Below are positions 53,247 to 62,425 of a DNA stretch of 64,000 bases, piece by piece. The notes beneath the pieces are model-generated. The model made no database searches, was not told the origin of the DNA, and saw only the letters and a program-made list of their open reading frames with translations. This DNA is from Kitasatospora sp. GP82. GTDB lineage: Bacteria; Actinomycetota; Actinomycetes; Streptomycetales; Streptomycetaceae. A program made the position numbers and the translations under genes. The stretch is taken from the NCBI RefSeq assembly GCF_029892105.1, contig NZ_JARZAJ010000013.1:124001-188000 (forward strand), written 5' to 3'. How positions within the stretch are numbered: the stretch's first letter is position 1; every line of letters starts with the position of its first letter.

Positions 53247-53801
53247 TCAGCCGCCGTAGACGTGCGGAGCCAGGGTGCCGATGAACGGCAGATTGCGGAG
53301 CTTCTCCTGGAAGTCCAGGCCGTAGCCGACCACGAACTCGTTGGGAATGTCGAAACCGACGTACTTGACGTCGATCTCGACCTTGGCCGCGTCCGGCTTG
53401 CGCAGCAGGGTGCAGACCTCGAGCGAGGCCGGGCCGCGCGAACCCAGGTTGCCCAGCAGCCAGGACAGGGTCAGGCCGGAGTCGATGATGTCCTCGACGA
53501 TCAGCACGTCCCTGCCCGCGATGTCGGTGTCGAGGTCCTTGAGGATCCGGACCACACCGGAGGACTTGGTGCCCATCCCGTACGAGGAGACCGCCATCCA
53601 GTCCATCGTGACCTGCGAGTGCAGGGTGCGGGCGAGGTCGGCCATGACCATCACGGCGCCCTTGAGCACGCCGACGATCAGCAGATCCCGTCCGGCGTAG
53701 TCCTGGTCGATCCGCTCGGCCAGCTCAAGCAGCTTGGCGTCGATCTCGTCCTTGCTGATGAGCACCTTCGCCAGGTCGGCGCCCATGTCGTTCTGATCCA
53801 C
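53247..53801 (-). CDS. hpt: Hypoxanthine-guanine phosphoribosyltransferase
   Basis: Hpt salvages hypoxanthine and guanine with PRPP. The 184-residue product has [16 protein letters not shown] near residue 44, [14 protein letters not shown] near 69, and the PRPP loop [15 protein letters not shown] near 98 with the acidic pair and Thr/Ser. [14 protein letters not shown] near 150 binds the purine. It recovers hypoxanthine, including that released by MqnB. The GTG at 53801 is used; Met 6 is an alternative start. It follows tilS by about 60 nt. Confidence 0.96.
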   Translation of the reverse strand: MDQNDMGADLAKVLISKDEIDAKLLELAERIDQDYAGRDLLIVGVLKGAVMVMADLARTLHSQVTMDWMAVSSYGMGTKSSGVVRILKDLDTDIAGRDVLIVEDIIDSGLTLSWLLGNLGSRGPASLEVCTLLRKPDAAKVEIDVKYVGFDIPNEFVVGYGLDFQEKLRNLPFIGTLAPHVYGG

Positions 53802-53861
53802 CGGGGATACGTCCTCAAACGTTCGGGGTCCTGTGTCGGCGACGGCCCCGCGACCTGTTGC

Positions 53862-55016
53862 TCAGCTGTCGCTCTGTCGCCGAAAGACCAGCGTGCCACA
53901 CCTTCGAGTGACTTCGACGCCCCCGGGTAGGTGTAGGGGCCCCTGACCGCGCCAGCCGGTGACCAACAGGTCGACCGTCTCCAGGTGTCGCGCGAACAGG
54001 TCACCGGCAGGGCAGCCCGCCCTCAGCGCGGCCCGGCGCAGCACCCTGCGGCGGACGGCGGGGGGCAGTTCGGCCAGTTTGCCGACGTCCAGGGTGCCGT
54101 CGCCCGTACGGAGGTCGCGCTCGGCCAGGGCCGCCCACTGATCGAGGGCATCGGCGTCGTCGCGGAAGAGCCTGGCGGTACGGGCCAGCGCCTCGACCAC
54201 CCCTGCGCCCAGGTGCTTCTCCAGCACCGGGAGCACCTCGTGACGGACCCGGGAGCGGGTGTAGGCCGGATCGGAGTTGTGCGGGTCGTCCCAGACCGGG
54301 ATGGACTGCGCGGCGCACGCCTGGCGGGTGGCGGCCCGGTCCAGTTCCAGCAGCGGCCGGCGGTAGCGGCCCTTGTGCGCGGGCATACCGGCCAGCGAGC
54401 GGGAGCCCGAACCCCGGGCCAGCCCCAGCAGGACGGTCTCCGCCTGGTCGTCCCTGGTATGGCCGAGCAGCACGGCAACGGCGCGGTGGCGCTCGGCGAC
54501 GGCGTCCAGCGCGGCGTACCTCGCCTCGCGGGCGGCGTTCTCCGGGCCGCCCTGCTGCCCCACATGGACGGGGATCACCTCGACCGGGTCGAGGCCCAGC
54601 TCGCGCAGGCGGTCGGCGACCTGCTGGGCGCGCTCGGCGGAGCCCTGCTGGAGGCCGTGGTCGACCGTCACCGCACCCACCCGCAGGCCCAGCTTGGGCG
54701 CCTCGAAGGCGGTCGCGATGGCCAGCGCCATCGAGTCGGCGCCGCCGCTGACCGCGACCAGCACCAGCGGGGAACCCGGTGCGGCAGGGGTACGGGGCAG
54801 TCCCGAGGGGTGGCGGCGGGCGTTTCCGATCAGACGGGTGGTGGCGGCGCTGCCGGTCGAGGCGGTGGCGGCCGTGGCCGTGACGGGGACCGGCGCGGGC
54901 GCGGGGCGGGTACGGGGGGCCGGGGCGGTGAGGGTCACGCCGGCCTCGGCGGCGAGCTCGGCGAGGGTGCGGCGGACGGCGAGACGTATCGCCGCGACAG
55001 CGGGGTGTGGGCCCAC
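53862..55016 (-). CDS. tilS: tRNA(Ile)-lysidine synthetase
   Basis: TilS converts the wobble C of the AUA-reading tRNA-Ile to lysidine. The 384-residue product has the PP-loop [14 protein letters not shown] near residue 85, [11 protein letters not shown] near 115, [12 protein letters not shown] near 162, and [22 protein letters not shown] (landmark HTRDDQAET near 187). The N-terminus ([15 protein letters not shown]) continues into an Ala/Pro/Thr-rich insert before the loop. The GTG at 55016 gives the family-typical start. It is probably in one unit with hpt. Confidence 0.94.
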   Translation of the reverse strand: MGPHPAVAAIRLAVRRTLAELAAEAGVTLTAPAPRTRPAPAPVPVTATAATASTGSAATTRLIGNARRHPSGLPRTPAAPGSPLVLVAVSGGADSMALAIATAFEAPKLGLRVGAVTVDHGLQQGSAERAQQVADRLRELGLDPVEVIPVHVGQQGGPENAAREARYAALDAVAERHRAVAVLLGHTRDDQAETVLLGLARGSGSRSLAGMPAHKGRYRRPLLELDRAATRQACAAQSIPVWDDPHNSDPAYTRSRVRHEVLPVLEKHLGAGVVEALARTARLFRDDADALDQWAALAERDLRTGDGTLDVGKLAELPPAVRRRVLRRAALRAGCPAGDLFARHLETVDLLVTGWRGQGPLHLPGGVEVTRRCGTLVFRRQSDS

Positions 55017-55424
55017 GGGGGAGGCACTCCTTGGCAGCTGAGGGACGGAGCGGGGACGGTGAGGGCCGGCCGGGCGTGACACCCTGTCAGCTTTCGGTCA
55101 CCAGGTGCTCACAGATGGTTGCAGAATCCGGGCATCGGCTACGCCACCCGCGCCACCGGTACGACCACGGTCCCACGTACGGGTGAATGCAGAATCGTTC
55201 CTTCACCCTCCATCTGTACGCCTGAGCCACCCCTGCGAGCGCGCTCCAGCGGTGGGCGGCGCCCGGACACGCGGCCGCGCACGCCGGGGCGCGGCAGCGA
55301 GGCACTCCCCGGGGCGGCCGCAGCGCTTCGCGCGGGGCGGGGCGGGCGCGCCCGAGTGCCCGTCCGGGCTGCGGGGCCTCCGTACGGTCCGCTCCCGGGG
55401 TGTGCGCCGGGCGGGCGGGCGGCA
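55017..55424. other. 408-bp region between tilS and metalloprotease
   Basis: Both flanking genes are on the minus strand, so it holds the tilS promoter. The 8-mer attctgca occurs twice on the minus strand (near 55130 and 55190), and ggaac at 55202-55198 resembles an ECF sigma -35. The rest is very GC-rich, with no clear structure or ORF. Confidence 0.35.
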
Positions 55425-56615
55425 TCAGCCGACGACGCGGGTGACCCAGGCGGCGGGGTCGTGGATCTCGTCCTTGGTGGGGAGGGTGTTCGGAGAGGTC
55501 CAGACCCGGTTGAAGCCGGTCATACCGACACGGTCGACCACGTCCCGGACGAAGACCGCGCCCTCCTGGTACTGGCGCAGCTTGGCGTCCATGCCGAGCA
55601 GGCGCCGCAGCACCAGGTCGAGCCGCCCCGCACCCCGGTCGCGGCGCTGCTTGAACTTCTCCCTGATCTCCGCGACGCTCGGCACCACCTCCGGGCCGAC
55701 ACCGTCCATGACCACGTCCGCGTGCCCTTCGAGCAGCGACATCACGGCGGTGAGCCGGCCGAGGATCTCCCGCTGCTGGGGCGACTGGACGATGTCCAGG
55801 AGCGTCCCGGTCCCCACGCCGTCGCCACCGCCGCCGGGGCCGGTGATGCCCCCGCCGATGGCGTCCTTGAGCCGCTCCAGCAGGGCGGCCGGGTCCACAT
55901 CGGTCTGCGCCAGGAAGGACTGCACCTCGGACTGGATGTGGTCGCGCAGCCAGGGCACGGCGGTGAACTGGGTGCGATGGGTCTCCTCGTGCAGGCAGAC
56001 CCAGAGCCGGAAGTCGTGCGGATCGACGTCCAGCTCGCGCTCGACGTGCACGATGTTCGGTGCGACCAGCAGCAGTCGACCCGGTACCGGCGGCTGCGGC
56101 TCGGGCCGGGACTTGTCGAAGAGCGCCGCCGGGCTGTCCGGCGTGACCGGCGCGCCGGACGAGCCGTCAGGGCCGGGCGCGGCCGGGGCGAAGGTCTCGT
56201 ACTGGCCGAGGACCTTGGTGGAGAGGAACGCGAGCACCGCGCCGACCTCGACGCCGGTGGCCTTCTCGCCGATCGAGCCGAGGACGGCCGCGCCCGGCGA
56301 GTCGCTGCGGCGGGCGCGCAGCTTGTCCACCAGCGGCTGGACGATCGTCCGGAAGCCCGCCACATTGGCTTTCACCCAGCCGGGGCGGTCCACCACCAGG
56401 ACCGGCGTGCCGACGCTCGACACCAGGCTGCTGGAGCGCATCCCGGTGAACTCGCGTACGTGCTCCTCGGCCTCCAGCGCATGCCTGCGCAGCTCGGAGA
56501 CCACTTCGCGGGCCTGCTCCCGGGTCACCTCGGGGCCCGGCCTGGCCAGCCGGGTCGCCGTCGCGACCGCGAGATCCCAATCGACCATGTCGGCACCGCT
56601 GCTAGCGCTCGTCAT
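55425..56615 (-). CDS. DUF2342 zinc-dependent metalloprotease
   Basis: The 396-residue product belongs to the actinobacterial DUF2342 zincin family, sometimes mislabelled as coenzyme F420 biosynthesis-associated. Marks are MVDWDLAVATATRLARPGP, VVDRPGWVKANVAGF near residue 75, APNIVHVERELDVDPHDF near 190, and the zinc site CLHEETHRTQF (HExxH near 212) with EGHADVVMD near 292. It is probably a cytosolic protease. ATG 56615 follows a weak ribosome site. Confidence 0.9.
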   Translation of the reverse strand: MTSASSGADMVDWDLAVATATRLARPGPEVTREQAREVVSELRRHALEAEEHVREFTGMRSSSLVSSVGTPVLVVDRPGWVKANVAGFRTIVQPLVDKLRARRSDSPGAAVLGSIGEKATGVEVGAVLAFLSTKVLGQYETFAPAAPGPDGSSGAPVTPDSPAALFDKSRPEPQPPVPGRLLLVAPNIVHVERELDVDPHDFRLWVCLHEETHRTQFTAVPWLRDHIQSEVQSFLAQTDVDPAALLERLKDAIGGGITGPGGGGDGVGTGTLLDIVQSPQQREILGRLTAVMSLLEGHADVVMDGVGPEVVPSVAEIREKFKQRRDRGAGRLDLVLRRLLGMDAKLRQYQEGAVFVRDVVDRVGMTGFNRVWTSPNTLPTKDEIHDPAAWVTRVVG

Positions 56616-56754
56616 GCCCTCACCGTACGTGCTCACGGCGGCCGGTGGGAGACACCCGCGCTGACGCCTCCGGCCGGGCCGCCGTCGGCCTCCGAGGGCC
56701 CCGGCCCGGCCCGGCGTCCGACGCCGGTGACGGGCGTATCGACAGACGCACGCG

Positions 56755-56776
56755 ACCTGCGCTACGCAGCGCAGGT
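56755..56776. repeat. 9-bp hairpin upstream of the metalloprotease gene
   Basis: acctgcgct-acgc-agcgcaggt is a perfect stem about 140 nt upstream of the metalloprotease start. It could be an operator or RNA hairpin. Confidence 0.5.
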
Positions 56777-56883
56777 ACGCGGCGGGCGCATGGCACAGCC
56801 CGCGCACAGCGGCGGACGGGGGCGCTCGCGCTACCGAGGGCTTCCGTTGGCAGCGGCGGCTGCCACAGCCTGCTTCAGCAGCT

Positions 56884-56927
56884 CCGCCGGGCCCGCCGCG
56901 TCGACAGCCGGCGTCCGGGCCCGGCGG
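56884..56927 (-). terminator. dacB terminator
   Basis: A perfect 12-bp stem (ccgccgggcccg) with a 20-nt loop lies 19 nt past the dacB stop on the minus strand. Confidence 0.65.
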
Positions 56928-56945
56928 GAATTGGTCAGACAGGCC

Positions 56946-58439
56946 CTAGCGGCAGCCGCAGGCGGCAAGGCGGGCGACGATACGGTCGCTGGCCGCGCGG
57001 GAGGATGCCCCGTCGGCGACGGCCCTGCTCATGATGGCGAAGACCAGCACCCTGCCGTCGGCGTCCACCACCGTGCCGGCCAGCGTGTAGACGCCGCTGC
57101 CGCCGAGCGTTCCGGTCTTGGCCCGGACGATCCCGGCCACGCTCTGTGCGCCCGAGGCCGCGCCGAACCGGGTGAGCAGGGTGCCGGTGAAGCCCGCGAT
57201 CGGAAGGCCCGTCAGAACCGGTCGCAGCTCGGGGTGCCGGGGGGACGCGGCGGCTCCCAGCACCTCGGCGAGGACCAGGGGCGAGATCAGGTTGCCGGTG
57301 TGCAGCCCGCTGCCGTCGTTGAGGACGACCCCGGCCGTCGGGACCCCGAGCTTCTGCAAAGTCTGGATCACCGCCGCCACGCCGCCGTCGAAACTGGCGG
57401 GCTGGTGGGCGGCGACGGCCGCCTGGCGGGCGACGGCCTCGGCGAGGGTGTTGTCGGAGGTGGTGAGCATCCGCTCGACCAGCCGGGGCATGGTCGGTGA
57501 GTTCACCACGGCGAGCTGCTGCGCGCCGGGGGCGGCGGGGGCCGGCTTCGCCTTGCCGTCGACCGTGATGCCCTGCGCCTTGAGCAGGCCCGCGAAGGTC
57601 TCGGCGGCCTGGTCGGCCGGATCGAAGACACGGGCGGGGGCCTCGTCCGGGGACAGCGGGTCGATCCGGCCCTCGTCCACCATCAGCGGGGTGACGGCGG
57701 CGATGTTCATCGCGTCGTGCTCCTTGTGCAGGAGCGGGCCGCTGTAGAGCGAGGTGTCGTACGCCAGCTTCACGGTGGTGGTGCCGGAGGACTTGAGCGC
57801 CGCCGCGGTCTGCCTGGCCAGCTCGGGCAGCGAAGCCGGGGCGGACTCGGCGTCCACCGGCATACCGCCCACCCGGATCTGGTCCGGCGGAAGGGCGGTG
57901 ACGGTCGGGTCGCCACCACCGATGAGAGTGATCTCTCCGGGCGCGCCGCCCTTGACGACCCTGGTGGCGATCCGCGAGTCGGCCGGGATGAGTGCGAGGG
58001 CGGCGACCGCGGTGAGCAGCTTGGTGGTGGAGGCCGGGGTGGCGGGCGTGTTCTCGCCGGCGCCGTACAGGAACCGGCCGGTACTTCCGTCGGCGATGGC
58101 GAAGTTCAGGGTGCCGAGGGCCTTGTCCCCCAGGACCTGTGCCAGGTCGCGCTGGAGGCCCTGGGTCTGCGGCAGCGTGTCGGCACCGTCCACGGCGGCG
58201 GCGAGCACCGGGCCGCCGGTGGCGACCGCGCGCGGGGCGGCGGCGGGCGGGGCCTGTCGGTTCGAGGGGGCCTTGGGTTTCGCGCCGCCGGATCGGCTCT
58301 GGTTCTGCGACGCGCCCGGGGAGGGGTCGGCGAGCGCCCGGTCCGTGCCGGACGTCAGCCCGCCTGCGGTCAGGGCCACCCCCAGCACTCCGGCGACCGC
58401 CATCCTGCGTCCGCGCCCCACCCCTGAGCTTCGCTGCAC
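56946..58439 (-). CDS. dacB: D-alanyl-D-alanine carboxypeptidase/endopeptidase (PBP4 family)
   Basis: The 497-residue S13-family enzyme trims peptidoglycan outside the membrane. An N-terminal hydrophobic signal (GRRMAVAGVLGVALTAGG, residues 10-27) is followed by a disordered Pro/Ala linker. The three active-site motifs are PASTTKLL (SxxK near 117), TTSDNTLAE (SxN near 350) and AKTGTLGG (KTG near 450). The GTG at 58439 follows AGGAAAGG; the ATG of MAVAGVLG is also possible. It is divergent from ppa. Confidence 0.93.
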   Translation of the reverse strand: MQRSSGVGRGRRMAVAGVLGVALTAGGLTSGTDRALADPSPGASQNQSRSGGAKPKAPSNRQAPPAAAPRAVATGGPVLAAAVDGADTLPQTQGLQRDLAQVLGDKALGTLNFAIADGSTGRFLYGAGENTPATPASTTKLLTAVAALALIPADSRIATRVVKGGAPGEITLIGGGDPTVTALPPDQIRVGGMPVDAESAPASLPELARQTAAALKSSGTTTVKLAYDTSLYSGPLLHKEHDAMNIAAVTPLMVDEGRIDPLSPDEAPARVFDPADQAAETFAGLLKAQGITVDGKAKPAPAAPGAQQLAVVNSPTMPRLVERMLTTSDNTLAEAVARQAAVAAHQPASFDGGVAAVIQTLQKLGVPTAGVVLNDGSGLHTGNLISPLVLAEVLGAAASPRHPELRPVLTGLPIAGFTGTLLTRFGAASGAQSVAGIVRAKTGTLGGSGVYTLAGTVVDADGRVLVFAIMSRAVADGASSRAASDRIVARLAACGCR

Positions 58440-58515
58440 CGACCGGCCCCTTTCCTGAGCACACCCTGCCGTAGGAGACACTTGGATTCTGTCAGTCCCT
58501 ACCTTGGAGGAACCG

Positions 58516-59004
58516 TTGGAGTTCGACGTCCTGATCGAGATCCCGAAGGGCTCGCGGAACAAGTACGAGGTCGACCATGAGACCGGCCGTCTCCGCCTCG
58601 ACCGGATGCTCTTCACCTCGACTCGTTACCCGGCCGACTACGGCTACGTCGAGGGCACCCTCGCGGACGACGGCGACCCGCTGGACGCGCTGGTCATCCT
58701 GGAGGAGCCGACCTTCCCCGGCTGCCTGATCAAGTGCCGCGCCGTCGGCATGTTCAAGATGACCGACGAGGCCGGCGGCGACGACAAGCTGCTCTGCGTC
58801 CCGGCGACGGACCCGCGCTGGGGGCACCTGCAGGACATCGGCGACGTGCCGGAGTTCGACCGCCTGGAGATCCAGCACTTCTTCGAGGTCTACAAGGACC
58901 TGGAGCCCGGCAAGTCGGTCGAGGGCGCCGACTGGGTCGGCCGCACCGAGGCCGAGGCCGAGATCAAGGCTTCGATCAAGCGCCTGGAGGTACAGGGCCA
59001 CTGA
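58516..59004 (+). CDS. ppa: Inorganic pyrophosphatase
   Basis: Ppa hydrolyses pyrophosphate and drives biosynthesis. The 162-residue family I enzyme has [18 protein letters not shown] near residue 8, [12 protein letters not shown] near 39, the metal-binding [10 protein letters not shown] near 54 (three Asp), and [13 protein letters not shown] near 124. I chose TTG 58516 because GGAGGAACC precedes it and MEFDV is the family start. A textbook intrinsic terminator follows. Confidence 0.97.
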   Translation: MEFDVLIEIPKGSRNKYEVDHETGRLRLDRMLFTSTRYPADYGYVEGTLADDGDPLDALVILEEPTFPGCLIKCRAVGMFKMTDEAGGDDKLLCVPATDPRWGHLQDIGDVPEFDRLEIQHFFEVYKDLEPGKSVEGADWVGRTEAEAEIKASIKRLEVQGH

Positions 59005-59037
59005 GCTCTGTACCGGCCTCGTTCTTCCGAGGTGCCC

Positions 59038-59074
59038 GGCCGGGGCGAGCAGAACTGCTCGCCCCGGCCTTTTT
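59038..59074 (+). terminator. Intrinsic terminator with T tract after ppa
   Basis: A perfect 15-bp stem (ggccggggcgagcag), 2-nt loop and then five T residues. A true U tract is unusual in this genome. Confidence 0.95.
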
Positions 59075-59167
59075 GCTGCCTTCTGCCCCCCGGCAGCCTT
59101 CTGCTTTCCGGCCGACGGGGGCAGACTGGCCCTCGGAGGACTTTCCCGACATGGTGTCGGCATCACG

Positions 59168-59196
59168 TTGACTTAGGTAAGCCTAACCCCGAGAAT
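59168..59196 (+). promoter_or_regulatory. Heme oxygenase promoter
   Basis: ttgact (59168-59173), 17 bp, gagaat (59191-59196). The spacer is filled by the iron box at 59173-59191. Confidence 0.75.
59173..59191 (+). promoter_or_regulatory. Iron box (DmdR1/IdeR site)
   Basis: ttaggtaagcctaaccccg matches about 15 of 19 positions of the actinobacterial iron box ttaggttag(c/g)ctaacctaa. It lies between the -35 and -10, so the iron-loaded repressor would block transcription. Confidence 0.85.
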
Positions 59197-59231
59197 CGGG
59201 GCCAGCGCTCCTCACCGAACCGGAGGCCCGA

Positions 59232-59903
59232 ATGCCCAGCCCCGAGCAGCCCGCCCCGTTCTCCACCGTGCTGCGCACCGCCAGCGGCGCGGAGCACGAA
59301 GCCGCCGAGCAGTCCTCCTTCATGTCGCACCTGCTCGGGGGCCGGCTCGGCCTCGATGCGTACGCCGAACTGTCGGGGCAGCTGTGGTTCGTCTACCGGG
59401 CGCTGGAGGGCCGGGCCGCCGAGCTGTCCCGGCATCCGGTGGTCGGCCCGTTCATCGACCCGGCCCTGTTCCGTACGGCTGCGCTCGAACACGACCTGGA
59501 ACACCTGCGCGGCCCCGGCTGGCAGGCCGGGCTCAGCCCGCTGCCCGCCACCGCCGCCTACACCGCCCGGATCGAGGAGCTCAGCACCGACTGGCCGCAC
59601 GGCTACCTCGCCCACCACTACACCCGCTACCTGGGCGACCTGTCGGGCGGCCAGATCATCCGTGGCATCGCCGAGCGGACCTGGGGCTTCGAACGCAAGG
59701 GTGCCGGCGTCCACTTCTACGTCTTCGAGGAGGTCGGCAACCCCGCCGCCTTCAAGCGCGACTACCGCGCCAGGCTGGACACCGCCGGGCTCGCGATGGA
59801 CGAGGTCGAGCGCCGCCGGGTGGTCGACGAGTGCAGGCGCGCCTTCACCCTGAACGGCGCCGTCTTCGCCGACCTCGACATCCGTTACCCGCTCAGCGCC
59901 TGA
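59232..59903 (+). CDS. Biliverdin-producing heme oxygenase
   Basis: The enzyme opens heme to biliverdin, CO and Fe2+, usually for iron supply. The 223-residue product is HmuO-like: RTASGAEHEAAEQSSFM (proximal His in EHEAAE, near residue 22), WFVYRALE near 52, HHYTRYLGDLSGGQII (distal-helix glycines in GDLSGG, near 137) and FYVFEEVGNPAAFK near 165. The ATG follows GGAGG. The iron box upstream implies induction in low iron. Confidence 0.95.
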   Translation: MPSPEQPAPFSTVLRTASGAEHEAAEQSSFMSHLLGGRLGLDAYAELSGQLWFVYRALEGRAAELSRHPVVGPFIDPALFRTAALEHDLEHLRGPGWQAGLSPLPATAAYTARIEELSTDWPHGYLAHHYTRYLGDLSGGQIIRGIAERTWGFERKGAGVHFYVFEEVGNPAAFKRDYRARLDTAGLAMDEVERRRVVDECRRAFTLNGAVFADLDIRYPLSA

Positions 59904-59921
59904 CGAGCGGGCAGCCCGGGC

Positions 59922-60137
59922 TCAGCCCTCGTCGTCCAGCCGGAAGCCGACCTTGAGCCCCACCTGGTAGTGCTTGATCTGCCCGTCCTCGATGTGCCCG
60001 CGTACCTGGACCACCTCGAACCAGTCCAGATTGCGCAGCGTCCTGGCGGCCCGGTCGACGCCGTTGCGGATCGCGGCGTCGATGCCCTCCTGTGAGGACC
60101 CGACGATCTCGGTGACGCGGTAGATGTGGTCGCTCAT
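59922..60137 (-). CDS. Dodecin
   Basis: The 71-residue product is a dodecin, a small flavin-storage protein forming hollow 12-mers. It has YRVTEIVGSSQEGIDAAIRN (landmark VTEIVGSS near residue 8), the flavin-stacking Trp in NLDWFEVVQVRGHI (Trp near 39) and a closing YQVGLKVGFRLDD. The ATG at 60137 follows GGGAGA. It converges on the heme oxygenase gene. Confidence 0.95.
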   Translation of the reverse strand: MSDHIYRVTEIVGSSQEGIDAAIRNGVDRAARTLRNLDWFEVVQVRGHIEDGQIKHYQVGLKVGFRLDDEG

Positions 60138-60250
60138 GGCGGTCTCCCTGAGTACCTGAGTAGCGGCACGGCTCCCCCGGTCCACCGTGCCGCACCCGGC
60201 CCTACCCCGCACCCGGGAGGAGGGTCCGCCGTCCGCGCCCGGACCGGCCG

Positions 60251-61207
60251 TCAGAAGGACGCCCGGACCTCTCCGACCACCACGCCCCCGCCGTGCAGCG
60301 GCTCGGCGCCTATCCGGTCCAGCACCTCGTCCTGGACGCCGAGCCGCCGCAGCGCCCGGGCCAGGACCGGCCCCCGGGCCCGCTCCGCACCGTCGTCGAT
60401 CTTGAAGGCGAGCGCCCGTCCGTCCGGCAGCGCCACCACCTGGACGGCCTCGGCACCCATCTTGGAGAGCGCCCCCGGCACGGCCCCCATCAGCCAGGTG
60501 TCGGCGCGGCGGGTGCCCGCGACGTACTCGGGGTGGGCCCGCATCGCGTCGGCGACCCTGCGCTGCGGGGTACCGGGCTCGGCGAGCACCAGCGAGCGGT
60601 AGGCGCGGGCCAGGCCGGTGAGCGAGACCGCCAGCAGCGGTGCGCCGCAGCCGTCGACACCTGCGTGCCCCACGGTCTCGGCGGTGGACTCCTCCAGGGC
60701 CTGGCGGGCCAGCTGCTGGATCGGATGTTCCGGGTGGAGGTAGCTCTCGGTGTCCCACTCGTTGGCGACGCAGGCGGCCAGCCAGCCGGCGTGCTTGCCC
60801 GAGCAGTCCATCATGATCGGGCTGCGTTGCCCGCCACCGCTGAGCAGGGCCTCGGCTTCGACCTGGTCGAGCGGCAGCTCCGCCGGGGTCCGCAGGGCAT
60901 CCTCGGTGAGTCCGGCACTGTGCAGGAGCTCCCTTACGGCTTCGCGGTGAAACGGTTCTGCGGAGTGGCTGGAGGCCGCGAGTGCGAGCAGCCGGCCCTC
61001 GATCGCCAGCCCGGCGCGCAGGATGGCCACGGCCTGGAAGGGCTTGGCGGTGGACCGGGGGAAGACCGGCGCGTCCGGGCGGCCGAGCGAGAGCTCGACG
61101 GACCCGTCGGCCGCGAGCAGCACCAGCGATCCGTAGTGGTGCCCCTCGGTGAATCCGGAGCGTATGACTTCGGCGAGGACGGGCAGGGCGGCAGCGGTCT
61201 GCGACAT
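60251..61207 (-). CDS. Thermolabile L-asparaginase (Rhizobium AnsA type)
   Basis: The 318-residue product belongs to the asparaginase II family unrelated to E. coli AnsB. It carries the beta-lactamase-like motif RSTAKPFQA (catalytic Ser and Lys near residue 52), ASSHSAEPFHR near 79, DCSGKHAGWL near 132 (second Lys) and GVDGCGAP near 183. It hydrolyses asparagine to aspartate in the cytoplasm. No signal peptide is seen. The ATG at 61207 is used. Confidence 0.9.
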   Translation of the reverse strand: MSQTAAALPVLAEVIRSGFTEGHHYGSLVLLAADGSVELSLGRPDAPVFPRSTAKPFQAVAILRAGLAIEGRLLALAASSHSAEPFHREAVRELLHSAGLTEDALRTPAELPLDQVEAEALLSGGGQRSPIMMDCSGKHAGWLAACVANEWDTESYLHPEHPIQQLARQALEESTAETVGHAGVDGCGAPLLAVSLTGLARAYRSLVLAEPGTPQRRVADAMRAHPEYVAGTRRADTWLMGAVPGALSKMGAEAVQVVALPDGRALAFKIDDGAERARGPVLARALRRLGVQDEVLDRIGAEPLHGGGVVVGEVRASF

Positions 61208-61278
61208 CGGAGGTGCTCCACGGTGAGGGGGGCCTGGCAGGGTGGGTGTGCGCCGGCCGCCCCGTCCCGACCCGCAGG

Positions 61279-62025
61279 TCAGCCGCCCGCGAGCAGGTCC
61301 TCGACCCGCGCCTCCCCTTCACGGTACCTGCGGGTGATCTCGGCACTGCAGCCGTCCGCCGTGCGCTGCAGAATCTGACGCCTGCCCGAGACCTCGCGCT
61401 CGTGCGCGGCCAGCCGTTCGACGGCGGCCAGCAGACCGGCGGTGGGGTGCACGGCGAGGTCGGCCAGCCGGACATCGCCCATCAGCACATCGGCCTCACG
61501 CTGGTACTGCTCGCCGCGCGGCGGCCCCACGGTGACGTGCCTGGCGGGGCGGCGGACGGTCGAGGGGGTGTCCGCGAGGATCGCCGGGAGCCGGTCCAAC
61601 AGGGCCACCGGCTCCGCAGCGGACTCGGCGTCCGCACCGGCCCTGGCGCCCACCGAGGGATCGGGCTTCACCCGGCGCCGCTCCAGCTCGGCCTGCAGGA
61701 TGTCGAGCCGCCCCTGCAACAGGCGGCGCAGGTACGAGAGGTCGGCCTCCTGCTCCTGGGCGTCCCGGCGGAGTACCCGCAGCTCCTCCAGATCAAGTCC
61801 GGCGAGGCCGGGCTCCACGGCGGGCTCGACCCCGGCGGGCCGGCGTCGCGGACCCGCCGGGACCTCCGGAACAGCTCCCGCGGCTCCTGCCGCCAGCGCG
61901 GCCTCCTCCATCGCCGTCCCCCCCGACGCTGCTTCCGCCGATTCCGTCTCGGCCGGAGCGGTCTGCTCCGGACTCCGCCCGGCGAACCCGTACGACTGAT
62001 CGTGGGCCGTGCTGCTCGCGTCCAT
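61279..62025 (-). CDS. rsiG: Anti-sigma factor RsiG (c-di-GMP-armed, partner of WhiG)
   Basis: RsiG binds the sporulation sigma factor WhiG only when loaded with c-di-GMP. The 248-residue product has the two diagnostic E-x3-S-x2-R-x3-Q-x3-D motifs: E93-S97-R100-Q104-D108 in one long helix and E209-S213-R216-Q220-D224 in the other, matching the paired helices that hold the c-di-GMP dimer. The N-terminal 75 residues are disordered. The ATG at 62025 is behind AGGTGG; internal starts would shorten only the disordered part. A match to most fixed positions of the BldD box lies at 62052-62064. Confidence 0.92.
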   Translation of the reverse strand: MDASSTAHDQSYGFAGRSPEQTAPAETESAEAASGGTAMEEAALAAGAAGAVPEVPAGPRRRPAGVEPAVEPGLAGLDLEELRVLRRDAQEQEADLSYLRRLLQGRLDILQAELERRRVKPDPSVGARAGADAESAAEPVALLDRLPAILADTPSTVRRPARHVTVGPPRGEQYQREADVLMGDVRLADLAVHPTAGLLAAVERLAAHEREVSGRRQILQRTADGCSAEITRRYREGEARVEDLLAGG

Positions 62026-62425
62026 CAACCAACCACCTGCCGCTGTCCTGGTCACGCTGTCCGATCCCGCCCCGCGGCCGCCCTCGGCACCGCGTACGGC
62101 CTGTGCGCGCACGACCCCGTTCTGGAGCACGTCGAAGCGCCCCCGTGGGGTTACCCTCGGGGCGCCGGTACCACCCGCCCGAGCGACTCCTGCCGGAACG
62201 ACAGTTCGACCGGTTCGACCGCGGCGGGCCCGCGCCTTCGTACCGCCCTCAGCGTGCCACCCCGGCCCGGCCCGCGCACCGACCCGCCACCCGAACGGCC
62301 CTCTAGCGAAGCGGGGTGGCTGATACGACGAGAGCAATCCGCAGGCAGCACCGGCTCACCACTGGCGCGCCCGGCTTCGCCCCGGCGCGCGCCAGTGCCT
62401 TGCGCGCCTCCGGCACAATGGCCGC
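62026..62425. promoter_or_regulatory. 400-bp divergent region rsiG / dtd
   Basis: tcacgctgtccga (62052-62064) matches 7 of 9 fixed positions of the BldD box tnacnc(a/t)gngtna just upstream of rsiG. A perfect 11-bp hairpin, cactggcgcgc-N16-gcgcgccagtg (62360-62397), lies 28 nt before dtd. cacaat (62414-62419) is 6 nt before the dtd ATG, as in leaderless genes. Confidence 0.45.
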
